Origin: Acidobacteriota bacterium
GTDB lineage: Bacteria > Acidobacteriota > Terriglobia > Bryobacterales > Bryobacteraceae
Direction of reading: 5' to 3'
Length of the DNA stretch: 64,000 bases
Assembly (NCBI GenBank): GCA_018268935.1
Contig: JAFDVS010000026.1
Coordinates: forward strand, 62,001-126,000
Shown here: piece after piece, positions 8,155-16,329 of the stretch
Position numbering within the stretch: the first letter of the stretch is position 1
Layout: every line of letters starts with the position of its first letter
Notes under the pieces: model-generated
The model's database searches: none
What the model saw: only the letters and a program-made list of their open reading frames with translations
What the model was told of the DNA's origin: nothing
Made by a program: the position numbers and the translations under genes

Positions 8155-8853
8155 ATGCTTCTCGCCCTCGCCGCTGTTTTGCTGGCCGCTGACACAAATC
8201 CCGCTGCACCTTCCGCCGAGGAAATCATGACCAAAGTGGAGGCGGCTGATCGACAGCGCAAACAGTCGTCCAAGGGCCACTCCTCCATTCGCCACTATAC
8301 AGTCGAAAACAAGCGCCTCCATTTCAAGGCCTACATGAAGGTGGAAGCCATCACTGACCCTGCGGGCGCCCGCCAGTTCCGTATCATTTCCGTCCAGGCT
8401 CCCGCAGCCGTCAAGAAGCTAGTCTTCCAACGGATGCTCGACACCGAGGCAAAAGCGTACAACAAAACCCAGCAATCCGCCACCGATATCACCCGTCAGA
8501 ACTACACGTTTCGCCTTGAGGACACCATCGTCGAAAACGGCCAAAAGCGTTTCATCCTCGCTGCCGAGCCCCGCAGCAATAACTCGCTCCTCTTCCGTGG
8601 CAGGATCTGGATTGACGAAGCCACACACGCCGTAGTCCGGATCAGCGGCTCCCCTTCTAAAAACCCTTCGTTTTGGGTCAGGAAAACGAGCTTCGTTCAC
8701 GACTACGTTGGTCTCAACGGCCAGTGGCTCGCCTCGAGCAATATCTCCCAGTCCGAGATCCGCATCTTCGGACACAGTACAGTCACTATCCAATACGGCG
8801 ATTACACTTTCCCCACACCAGCGTTGGCGACGGAAGGCGCCGGAACACACTGA
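8155..8853 (+). CDS. LolA-like secreted protein
   Basis: The 232-aa product has a short signal peptide (MLLALAAVLLAADTNPAAPS) and a periplasmic all-beta body. The series SSIRHYTVENKRLHFKAYMK, FRLEDTIVENG, RGRIWIDEATHAVVRISG and the closing TVTIQYGDYTF resembles LolA/LolB-type outer-membrane lipoprotein-sorting folds found widely in Acidobacteriota. In that fold the WIDxxTxxVVRIxG strand pair is characteristic. The gene begins 6 bp after the frame-restored PAP2 stop, so the two probably form a unit. Exact ligand unknown. Its stop lies only 4 bp from the convergent cytochrome gene. Confidence 0.6.
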   Translation: MLLALAAVLLAADTNPAAPSAEEIMTKVEAADRQRKQSSKGHSSIRHYTVENKRLHFKAYMKVEAITDPAGARQFRIISVQAPAAVKKLVFQRMLDTEAKAYNKTQQSATDITRQNYTFRLEDTIVENGQKRFILAAEPRSNNSLLFRGRIWIDEATHAVVRISGSPSKNPSFWVRKTSFVHDYVGLNGQWLASSNISQSEIRIFGHSTVTIQYGDYTFPTPALATEGAGTH

Positions 8854-8857
8854 ACTC

Positions 8858-9388
8858 TTACTTCTTTGCTCCCTTCCCTGTATCCGGCCGCGGGTCCGCA
8901 ATGAACCCGTCCTTGTTCGGCATCTTCACCTGAGGCAGCGTCTTCGCATTCATCGCCTCGTTGGCCCCGATGAGGCCGTTCTGTTGCAGAATGTAGGCCG
9001 ACACGGCGTAGGTTTGATTCGCCGTGAGCATTCCCGGATCCTTGAAGGGCATCGCCCTACGGATGTAGTCGAACAGAGTCGTTGCATAGGGCCAGTAACT
9101 CCCCACCGTCTTCAATGGCTTCGGCGTTGCAATGGTCCCTTTGCCACCCACAATCGGCGGTTCGTCCCCACCTTTGCCTTCCGATCCGTGGCAGCGCTGG
9201 CAACGCCGCTCGTACACATCCTTTCCTTCCGCCGCAGTTCCTGAACCTTCCGGCAGTCCCCTTCCGTCCGGAAACACCGTGATCGCCCACGCCTTCACCT
9301 CCTCCGCCGTCGGAGCCCTCCCGACCCCATACTTCGGCGATTGCCCCCACGCCGCCGCAACAAGCAGAACTAAGGCCAAATATTTCAT
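8858..9388 (-). CDS. Mono-heme cytochrome c, partner of the sulfite dehydrogenase
   Basis: The 176-aa protein has a signal peptide (MKYLALVLLVAAAWGQ) and one heme site, CQRCH, at residues 63-67. A candidate axial Met lies in RAMPFKDPGMLT (~117-127), followed by the Y-AVSAYILQQNGLIG helix typical of the SorB/SoxD class. I chose ATG 9388 because GAGAGGAG sits 8 bases upstream; in-frame ATGs at 9406 and 9454 lack it. The 9406 ATG would share ATGA with the upstream SoxC-like stop, so coupling is likely either way. The protein should accept electrons from the molybdenum subunit in the periplasm. Confidence 0.85.
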   Translation of the reverse strand: MKYLALVLLVAAAWGQSPKYGVGRAPTAEEVKAWAITVFPDGRGLPEGSGTAAEGKDVYERRCQRCHGSEGKGGDEPPIVGGKGTIATPKPLKTVGSYWPYATTLFDYIRRAMPFKDPGMLTANQTYAVSAYILQQNGLIGANEAMNAKTLPQVKMPNKDGFIADPRPDTGKGAKK

Positions 9389-9402
9389 CGCGCTTGCTCC
9401 TC

Positions 9403-10629
9403 TCATACTGGCTGCACCACCTGCGTCACGTTCCCGCCGGCTTCCACTTTCCACCCATGCACGCCGTTATAGTGGTAGTTCGAATTCATCCCCCGCACTG
9501 CGATTAGCTCCGCTCGGGTCGGCTGCAGGTATCCCGTTTCATCCGTACAGCGCGACAACAACGTGCACTCCGCTCCGTCCCAGCGCCAAGGGAAGCGGAA
9601 CCGCGTCAACGCCATCGGCAGCACCGGATCCTGCAAGGCCGCCGCCTGCCAAGTCTTTCCTCCGTCCGCCGAAATCTCCACCTTCGAGATCCGTCCCCGC
9701 CCTGACCACGCAATCCCCCGCACTTCATAAAAGCCCGGCCCTTCCAGTTTCCGGCCCCCCGATGGAAACGTGATCAGCGATTTCGCATCCATCACGAACG
9801 TAAATTGCCGCGCCTTCCCGCTCGCCTCCAGATCCGTATACTTCGAGGTCTCCTGCCTGCTCATTGCCGGCTGATCGGTCAGTTCCAGCCGCCGCAGCCA
9901 CTTGACGTTGATGTTTCCCTCCCAACCGGGAATCACCAACCGCAGGGGATATCCCTGTTCCGGGCGCAACGCCTCCCCATTTTGGGCATAGGCCACGATG
10001 ATGTCGCCCTTGGCCTTCGCGATCGGAATCGACCGGTTCATCTTGCAAGCATCGGCCCCCTCGGCAATTATCCACGTCGCTTCCTTCTTCGCTCCGGCTT
10101 CTTCCAGCAACAGCGCCAGCGGCACTCCCGTCCATTCGCTGCAGCTCACCAGCCCGTGGCTCGTTTGCGCATCCGGCGCCGGCTTTGCTCCCCACTCGGA
10201 ACCCGAATTTCCCGCGCACTCGATGAAGTGAATCTTGGATACCGATGGCAGCCGCTTCAGTTCCGCCATAGAAAACAGCAGCGGGCGCTCCACCATGCCG
10301 TGAATCATCAGCGAATGCTTCGCCGGATCCAGCGCCGGCACCCCTGCATGATGCCTTTCGAAATGCAACGCAGACGGTGTGATCATCCCGTGAATTTCCG
10401 CCAGAGGCGTCTTCGTTGAAGCTTGCTCCGGGGTTTTCGTCTCCGGCTTTAGCCTGTGGGTCTTCTCAAACTGAGATCGTTCGCCGTATTCGCTCACCGG
10501 CTTACCCAGCCGGTTGGGACCATCATCCTCTGCCGCAGCCTGCTGCTTCTTTTCGCCGCTGCATCCCACCAGTGCCCCGCCCAGAGCGGGGCCCAGCGCC
10601 AAGAACTTCCTTCGATTCGCCACTTTCAT
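9403..10629 (-). CDS. SoxC/SorA-like sulfite dehydrogenase, molybdopterin subunit
   Basis: The 408-aa protein belongs to the sulfite oxidase superfamily. The molybdenum-ligating cysteine lies in HFIECAGNSG (Cys138). Other conserved blocks are WTGVPLALLLEEAG, GYPLRLVIPGWEGNINVKWL (~230-250) and the dimerisation-domain sequence KVEISADGGKTWQAA. The N-terminus reads NRRKFLALGPALGGALVGC: a Tat-like RR followed by a lipobox with Cys23. The enzyme is therefore probably exported folded and lipid-anchored. It precedes the cytochrome c gene with an ATGA-type junction, giving a SorAB/SoxCD-like pair. No other sox genes are visible, so a stand-alone sulfite (or related S-oxide) dehydrogenase is the best guess. 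Confidence 0.87.
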   Translation of the reverse strand: MKVANRRKFLALGPALGGALVGCSGEKKQQAAAEDDGPNRLGKPVSEYGERSQFEKTHRLKPETKTPEQASTKTPLAEIHGMITPSALHFERHHAGVPALDPAKHSLMIHGMVERPLLFSMAELKRLPSVSKIHFIECAGNSGSEWGAKPAPDAQTSHGLVSCSEWTGVPLALLLEEAGAKKEATWIIAEGADACKMNRSIPIAKAKGDIIVAYAQNGEALRPEQGYPLRLVIPGWEGNINVKWLRRLELTDQPAMSRQETSKYTDLEASGKARQFTFVMDAKSLITFPSGGRKLEGPGFYEVRGIAWSGRGRISKVEISADGGKTWQAAALQDPVLPMALTRFRFPWRWDGAECTLLSRCTDETGYLQPTRAELIAVRGMNSNYHYNGVHGWKVEAGGNVTQVVQPV

Positions 10630-10641
10630 CTCATCTCCCTG

Positions 10642-13600
10642 TCAGAACGCTAATTTCAACCCCAACTGCACAATCCGCGGGTCTCCCGCGCTCTCAATCC
10701 GTCCAAACCGCGCCGGAGTGTTTTGCGTCGCAAAAGGTGTTCCAAGAATCGGCGTGTTGAACGAATTGAACAACTCCGCCCGGAACTGAATCCGCACCCG
10801 CTCCACCGGGCTGAAAATCTTCATGAACGCCAGATCGAAATTCGGGCCTCCAGGCCCACGCAATAGATTCCGCGGCGCCGTCCCGAACGTCCCCACCGCA
10901 TTCGCCGCAAACGCCGCCGGATTGAAATACTGCGCGATCAAATCGGCCCGCGACCGGTTCGTCGGCAGGAATGGATTCCCCACCAGGTCCGCCCGGTTCG
11001 CCCCCAACCCCGAAAACGCCCGGTCCGAGCCCGATGAAACCGAGAACGGGAACCCGCTGCGGATCGTCGTGATCCCGCTGAACTCCCAGCCTCCGGCCAC
11101 TGTCCGCAGCACTTTGCCCTGATTCGAAAGCCTCGGCAAAGCCCACACATGCGACACAATCAATCGCTGTGGTTGATCAAAATCCGACACCCCCCGGTTC
11201 GCCCTCAGATCCAACGGAATCGTCTGTGTCGGATTCTGTGGCGTGGCATCCGAGGAAACCTCGTCAATCGACTTCGACACCGTATAGTTCACCTCGAACG
11301 AAAAGCTGTTGCTCACGCGCCGCTCCACCGAAAGCTGCAAACCGTGATAGCTCGACGTGCTGTCTCCATAGGTCATCAGAATGCTGCCGAAGTTCCCATA
11401 CGGCCGCCGCTGTTGAATATTCCCCGTCGTTGCTCCGGCTGCGTACCGGGCATAATTCAAATCATCCGTGTAAGTCAGATGCCGCCCCAGGTTCCCGATA
11501 TAACTCGCCCGCGCCACCATGTTCCGCATTACTTCCCGCTCCAGGGTCAGGTTATACGTCTGCTGGTAGCTCGGCTGGAACGCCGGCGAAAACGCACCAA
11601 ACGAACCCAGCGGAGTGATGAAGTCCGAATCCGGCTTCGGTACAAACGGTGCGAAGCTCGCCGGAAACGGGTTCCCCGCTCCCGCATACGGTTCCTCGAA
11701 GCGCACTCCAAATCGGGTCACCTGCGGGCTGAATGGAGCCGCATTGACGAACCCGTTGTAGAGCACCGTGAACTGCGGATTCCAGAACAGCCCGTACCCG
11801 CCGCGGATCACGTTCTTGCTCCCTACGCGCCAGGCAAATCCAAACCGTGGCGCCACCTGGCCAAGAAACCGGTTGAACCCTCCCTTCGGACACCCCGGAT
11901 CCCCATCGTTCAAATACCCCAGCGGAGCCTTGGGAAACCGCGTCGATGCCTGCCCCGGCGCGAAACACTGGGTGCGTCCAATATCGTCGTGGAACGGAAT
12001 CATCGGATCCCAACGCAACCCCAACGTCAACGTCAGATTCTGCTTCACCCGCCAGTTATCCTGCCCAAAGAACCCCCACCGCGTACCATAAAGCGACTTG
12101 TATTCCCCGCCGCCTTGATCGAAGCTGTACACGTCCCCCAGCATGAAATCCGCCATCGCCGTCCCCGTAATATTCCCGTTGAACACAAACAACCCCATCG
12201 TCCGGAAGTCGTTCTTGATATCGTTCGTCGAACGCAGAATCTCGCCCCCGAACTTGATTTCATGCGCCCCCTTCATCCTCGTCGATGTGTTGGCAATGTG
12301 AATGTCGTAGTCCTTCTTGTCGTAGTTCCAGCCCGGCCGTGCCAGGAATCCACCCGTCACGCTCACATACACCGACGCCGGCTCCTTTACCGCGATCCCT
12401 TTCACTCCCGCATCCTGGAAATTGAGCGGCAGCTTGATCGACGTCCAGTCATTCAAAGTCCGCCGCCACCTGTATGCCACCGTCAGATTGTTCAGCCACT
12501 CCGGCGACACCGTCCATACATCGCTCACAGTCAGTTGATTGTAAGGCTGCGTCGATCGGCCTACTTCCGACGCGAACATCGACGCCAGATCCTGCAGGTT
12601 CCCCGTGAACGGGCGTTCAAATCGCTGATAGAAATAACGCCCGGTCAACCGGTGCTTCTGCATGTTGTAATCCGTCTTGATCGTGAACTCTTCTTCGCGA
12701 TTCTTCAGAGGTACGCCCACGAACCGCTCGCCCGTCGGCGTCCCTGGATCCGGCATGTACTTCAGGAGCGCCTGCGTCACTCCGCTGATCCGCGTCGCTG
12801 GAATCACTCTCCCTGGAAACGGAGCCCGCGTCACCGGGTCGATGATGTCCCGGCCACCAGCCACAAAGTCGCCCCGGCGCATTGCCGCCGTCGGTAGAAA
12901 CTGCCGCGTCAGTTGCGGTTCGCTCCTTACCCGTGTCCCCTGGTAGGCCGCGAAGAAGAACAGCTTGTCTTTCCGGATCGGCCCGCCGAACGTCCCGCCG
13001 AATTGATGCCGCTTCAATGAATCCCGCCGCGCCGCAAAAAAGTTCCGCGCGTTCAGATTGTAGTTGCGCAGAAACTCAAATGCCGATCCGTGGAACTCGT
13101 TTGTCCCCGACTTGGTCACCACGCTCATCACCGCTCCGGTCGCGTTCGCGTATTCCGCGCTGAAGTTGCTCTTTTGTACGCTGAATTCCTGCACTGCGTC
13201 CGGATTCGGAAACACACCACTATAGTTGCGGTAGGAGTCCGTGTTCATCCCGCCATCCAACAAGAAATACACGCCGCTCTGACGGCTTCCGTTCACCACA
13301 AAGGCATCGCCTTCGCTGGTTCCCGAAGAACGCTGAATCACCCCAGCCTGAATCGTCATCAACTGCGTCACTCGCCGCCCATTCAATGGAAGATTCACAA
13401 TCCGCTGCTGGTCCACTACGCCGCGCACCGTGCCCGTCTGCGTCTCCAGCAACGGAGCAGCGTCCGTCACCGTCACTGACTCGGCCAGCGAACCCACTGC
13501 CAGCGTGACATCCAGCGTGGCGCTATCGCCCACCGCCAACCGGACTCCGGTGCGCGCATACCGCTGGAATCCTTCTTTCTCTACCTCCAGCCTGTAATCC

Positions 13601-13821
13601 CCGAAGGGAAGCAGCAGGATTTTGTAGCTCCCGTCCACCGCAGACTCCCGCTGCACGCGTAATCCCGTTTCCGTGTTGACCGCCGCCACGCGGGCGCCGG
13701 GCACCGCCCCTCCCGAAGAATCCGTCACGGTGCCGGCGATACCGGCCGTTGATTGAGCAAACACCTCGATTGTGAGAAGCAATGCCGCCGGAAGTAAGAA
13801 TAGAAATTGAGACTTGCGCAT
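10642..13821 (-). CDS. Oar-like TonB-dependent receptor with N-terminal carboxypeptidase-regulatory domain
   Basis: The gene encodes about 1,059 aa from ATG 13821 (another ATG is at 13827; 13866 would place 15 residues before the signal peptide). MRKSQFLFLLPAALLLTIEV is the signal. Residues ~25-105 form a CarboxypepD_reg beta sandwich (GTVTDSSGGAVPGARV...GFQRYARTGVRL). A plug follows with VTVTDAAPLLETQTGTVRG and SVVTKSGTNEFHGSAFEFLR, then a long beta barrel ending in phenylalanine (LGLKLAF). This is the very large acidobacterial Oar/TonB family, thought to import large or polymeric nutrients. The start lies 12 bp upstream of the sulfite dehydrogenase operon direction, but shared function is unproven. 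Confidence 0.9.
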   Translation of the reverse strand: MRKSQFLFLLPAALLLTIEVFAQSTAGIAGTVTDSSGGAVPGARVAAVNTETGLRVQRESAVDGSYKILLLPFGDYRLEVEKEGFQRYARTGVRLAVGDSATLDVTLAVGSLAESVTVTDAAPLLETQTGTVRGVVDQQRIVNLPLNGRRVTQLMTIQAGVIQRSSGTSEGDAFVVNGSRQSGVYFLLDGGMNTDSYRNYSGVFPNPDAVQEFSVQKSNFSAEYANATGAVMSVVTKSGTNEFHGSAFEFLRNYNLNARNFFAARRDSLKRHQFGGTFGGPIRKDKLFFFAAYQGTRVRSEPQLTRQFLPTAAMRRGDFVAGGRDIIDPVTRAPFPGRVIPATRISGVTQALLKYMPDPGTPTGERFVGVPLKNREEEFTIKTDYNMQKHRLTGRYFYQRFERPFTGNLQDLASMFASEVGRSTQPYNQLTVSDVWTVSPEWLNNLTVAYRWRRTLNDWTSIKLPLNFQDAGVKGIAVKEPASVYVSVTGGFLARPGWNYDKKDYDIHIANTSTRMKGAHEIKFGGEILRSTNDIKNDFRTMGLFVFNGNITGTAMADFMLGDVYSFDQGGGEYKSLYGTRWGFFGQDNWRVKQNLTLTLGLRWDPMIPFHDDIGRTQCFAPGQASTRFPKAPLGYLNDGDPGCPKGGFNRFLGQVAPRFGFAWRVGSKNVIRGGYGLFWNPQFTVLYNGFVNAAPFSPQVTRFGVRFEEPYAGAGNPFPASFAPFVPKPDSDFITPLGSFGAFSPAFQPSYQQTYNLTLEREVMRNMVARASYIGNLGRHLTYTDDLNYARYAAGATTGNIQQRRPYGNFGSILMTYGDSTSSYHGLQLSVERRVSNSFSFEVNYTVSKSIDEVSSDATPQNPTQTIPLDLRANRGVSDFDQPQRLIVSHVWALPRLSNQGKVLRTVAGGWEFSGITTIRSGFPFSVSSGSDRAFSGLGANRADLVGNPFLPTNRSRADLIAQYFNPAAFAANAVGTFGTAPRNLLRGPGGPNFDLAFMKIFSPVERVRIQFRAELFNSFNTPILGTPFATQNTPARFGRIESAGDPRIVQLGLKLAF

Positions 13822-13829
13822 AGGCATAC

Positions 13830-14879
13830 CTAGCGCAAAGTATATAACTCTTCCAATCCCCTCCATGTGGCTTCGTTCAATGGAATTCCGTCACGCCGGT
13901 ACTCCGCCTCTATCTCCGCTTCCAGCCCGCCCGGGGCATACAGCTTTTCCACTCCCTCCACTCGCCTGCTCTCGCGGATCTGCCGCACCGCGCCGTCCAC
14001 CCGCTCTCGAAATCTCTCCGCATCCTCAAATGCCGCCACGTCCATCGCCACAAACAGATGGCCATCCTGCCCCGCCGCCGGCCCGTCCACCATGTTCCCC
14101 AACTCGGTTCCGTAAGCTGCGCCCCCCAGCATACTCGCGAGCATTCCAAACACAATTGCCAACCCCACGCCTTTGAACTCCCCGATCGGTTGTAACAGCC
14201 CTTCGAGTGCGCGAGCCGCATCTGTCGTCGGCTGCCCCTCAGCGTCAAACGCCCAATTCGAGGGGATCTCCACGCCCTTCTGGTGATAGATCCGAATCTT
14301 GCCGTGTGAGGAATAGCTGAACGCCGTATCCAGCACCACCGGCGACTCCACACCCGCCGGAATCGCCACCGATAGCGGATTGATCCCTACAATCTTGTCC
14401 GTCCCGCCCCACGGAGCCATCGTCGGCAGCGCATTGGTCGTTGCGATTCCGATCATGCCTTCCCGCACCGCCTGAAGCGTGTAATAGAACATCGCTCCGC
14501 AATGATTGCTGCCGCGCACTGTCGCCGCAGCCACGCCAAGCTCCCGCGCCCGCGCAATCGCCTTACTCATGGCAAAGTGTGAGCCGATCTGTCCCATGCT
14601 GTTCCCACCATCCACCACCAGCGCCGCGCCTCGGTCGCGCACTACTTCCGGTCTGCCCCGGGGATTCACACCTTCCACCTGCAGTTTCTTCACATAGTCC
14701 GGCACTCGCAACACCCCATGCGAATGGATGCCGCGCATGTCGGCCGCAACCAGCGTATCCCCCAGCAACGCCGCGTCCTCCTCACCCATGCCGCACTCTT
14801 CGAAGATCCGGGTCACCCAATCCAGCAGCGCGTGCGCTGTTATCCGCCGCTCGCCCTCTGACTTCGGATAGATCGCCAT
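13830..14879 (-). CDS. Ldh_2 family (malate/L-lactate/ureidoglycolate-type) dehydrogenase
   Basis: From ATG 14879, preceded by GAGG, the product is 349 aa. Family motifs are clear: the substrate-site block DMRGIHSHGVLRVPDYV (~45-62), VVDGGNSMGQIGSHFAM, the nucleotide-site segment VRGSNHCGAMFYYT (~117), and TNALPTMAPWGGTDKIVGINPL followed by a VVLDTAFS strand. Ldh_2 enzymes reduce or oxidise 2-hydroxy acids with NAD(P) and have no classic Rossmann GxGxxG. The exact substrate cannot be read. The start lies 7 bp after the stop of the upstream methyltransferase gene, so it is the last gene of that minus-strand run. Confidence 0.88.
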   Translation of the reverse strand: MAIYPKSEGERRITAHALLDWVTRIFEECGMGEEDAALLGDTLVAADMRGIHSHGVLRVPDYVKKLQVEGVNPRGRPEVVRDRGAALVVDGGNSMGQIGSHFAMSKAIARARELGVAAATVRGSNHCGAMFYYTLQAVREGMIGIATTNALPTMAPWGGTDKIVGINPLSVAIPAGVESPVVLDTAFSYSSHGKIRIYHQKGVEIPSNWAFDAEGQPTTDAARALEGLLQPIGEFKGVGLAIVFGMLASMLGGAAYGTELGNMVDGPAAGQDGHLFVAMDVAAFEDAERFRERVDGAVRQIRESRRVEGVEKLYAPGGLEAEIEAEYRRDGIPLNEATWRGLEELYTLR

Positions 14880-14886
14880 TGCCGCC

Positions 14887-16329
14887 TCAGAGGATCTCCA
14901 CAACCCCAATTGCCACCAATTGCGCGAACACCCGCAATAGCACTTCCCCAGGCTGCCCCGTTTGCTTTTGCACCATCCCCAATAGTTGCGACACCGTCAT
15001 CTCTCCATCGGCCTTCGCCGCCATCGAGACTACCCATGGCGGACACTCCAGCGTATGCTCGAACGGAGACCTGGCCATAATGGAATACGAAATTGTGGCC
15101 ATCTGACCGTTCTGCATCTGATGCTTCGATAGCGCTTCCCAGTTTCCACTCGACTTCGGGCGCGCGGTCAATACTTCGCGGATAGACTCACCCGACATGC
15201 ATCGCGTCTGCCAATCCATCACCCGCTCCAAATCCGCGATCCCCGCCCCCACAGCCAGCGTGTGACGCAGAGTGAACACGCTGCGTTTCTCCTTGCGCCG
15301 CTGTATCAGTAGTGTCCCTAACACCATCTGCTCCATCCGGAATCGCTGAAAAAGCTCGATCCACCGGTACAGTCCCGATGTGTCGCCGCTCTTCAATAAC
15401 ATCTGGTCGAACGCGAAATCCATCGGAGTCATCGTCTTCCTGGCGAACAACGCTACATCGCACTCCTCCGCTTCTGCACCCAGATACCGTCGCAGCCGCG
15501 TTTCGAATGCATCGTCCTCCCGGTCCGATCCCATCACCAAGGCATTTACACTCCCTCCAGGCTCCAGTCGCTCTACACACCCTTCGAGAAAACGCGCCAA
15601 TATCTGCTCTCCATCCTCCCCGCCGGCGGCAAACACTGCCGTCGTTTTCGTCGATGGCACAAAAGGCAGGTTACCCACAATGCGCTCAAACCGCATTCCG
15701 TCCACGGCCGCGAAGAGATTACTCTCCAGCACCGTCACATTTTCCACATTGTTCAATTCGCAGTTGCGCCGCGCATACGCAACCGATCTCGCATTGATAT
15801 CGAGGGCCCACACCTGATCCGCGAACCGGCTTGCCAGTAACGCCCCTACTCCCGAACCAGTTCCCATTTCCAGCAGCGTCCGGCACGGCCTTCGGGACAT
15901 CCCTTCGTAGAATTGCACCGACGTCGGATCAGCCCCGCCCGCTACGTATTCCAGATCCGGCGGCATACGCTCCAACCCGCGAAAGGCACGATCCGAGCAC
16001 ACATAGAATCCCTCGTAAGGAAACAGCAGTCCTGTCGCCTGCCACTGCTCCCCCGAGCGCTCCAACAGTCCGGCTTCCACCATCGCCGCAAACACGGTAT
16101 CCGGCATGTGTGCCCCGAACGCAGCGCGCGAATCCGCGAATCCACCAATCAGCACCCGGGCAAGAAACGTTGCCGTTCCCGCTGCCAGGTACAACTCTGC
16201 AAATCGCTTTCCTTGTTGCCCCACCGGATAAAACAGAAAGTGGATCTTCGGCAGCCCGAAATGCGCCAGCAGCGCGTTCTCCGCGTACCCCGCCGTCTCC
16301 AGATAATCCCGAATCAGCGCCATGCTCAT
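14887..16329 (-). CDS. Paralogous methyltransferase 1 (NLPF variant)
   Basis: The 480-aa protein (from ATG 16329, sharing ATGA with the upstream stop) has three visible parts. These are an N-terminal helical region (~1-120, YLETAGYAENALLAHFG, FLARVLIGG), a class I SAM methyltransferase core (~150-300, TLLEMGTGSGVGALLASRFA) and a ~60-residue C-terminal winged-helix-like tail. The acceptor motif IV reads GNLPFVP at 220-223, where its two neighbours have NPPFEP. The NPPF/NLPF family methylates nitrogen atoms in glutamine, adenine or similar groups. The change may alter or abolish acceptor chemistry. It is the third gene of the overlapping operon. Confidence 0.8.
   Translation of the reverse strand: MSMALIRDYLETAGYAENALLAHFGLPKIHFLFYPVGQQGKRFAELYLAAGTATFLARVLIGGFADSRAAFGAHMPDTVFAAMVEAGLLERSGEQWQATGLLFPYEGFYVCSDRAFRGLERMPPDLEYVAGGADPTSVQFYEGMSRRPCRTLLEMGTGSGVGALLASRFADQVWALDINARSVAYARRNCELNNVENVTVLESNLFAAVDGMRFERIVGNLPFVPSTKTTAVFAAGGEDGEQILARFLEGCVERLEPGGSVNALVMGSDREDDAFETRLRRYLGAEAEECDVALFARKTMTPMDFAFDQMLLKSGDTSGLYRWIELFQRFRMEQMVLGTLLIQRRKEKRSVFTLRHTLAVGAGIADLERVMDWQTRCMSGESIREVLTARPKSSGNWEALSKHQMQNGQMATISYSIMARSPFEHTLECPPWVVSMAAKADGEMTVSQLLGMVQKQTGQPGEVLLRVFAQLVAIGVVEIL

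Noticed and set aside
8155..8853. RseB/MucB-type anti-sigma accessory protein
   Set aside because: The beta pattern could fit, but no anti-sigma factor or sigma gene is adjacent; LolA-like is the more conservative description.
11149..12897. Long plus-strand ORF of 582 codons opposite the Oar-like receptor
   Set aside because: It lies wholly antisense to a well-supported receptor and has an arginine/proline/histidine-rich composition typical of reverse frames of GC-rich genes.
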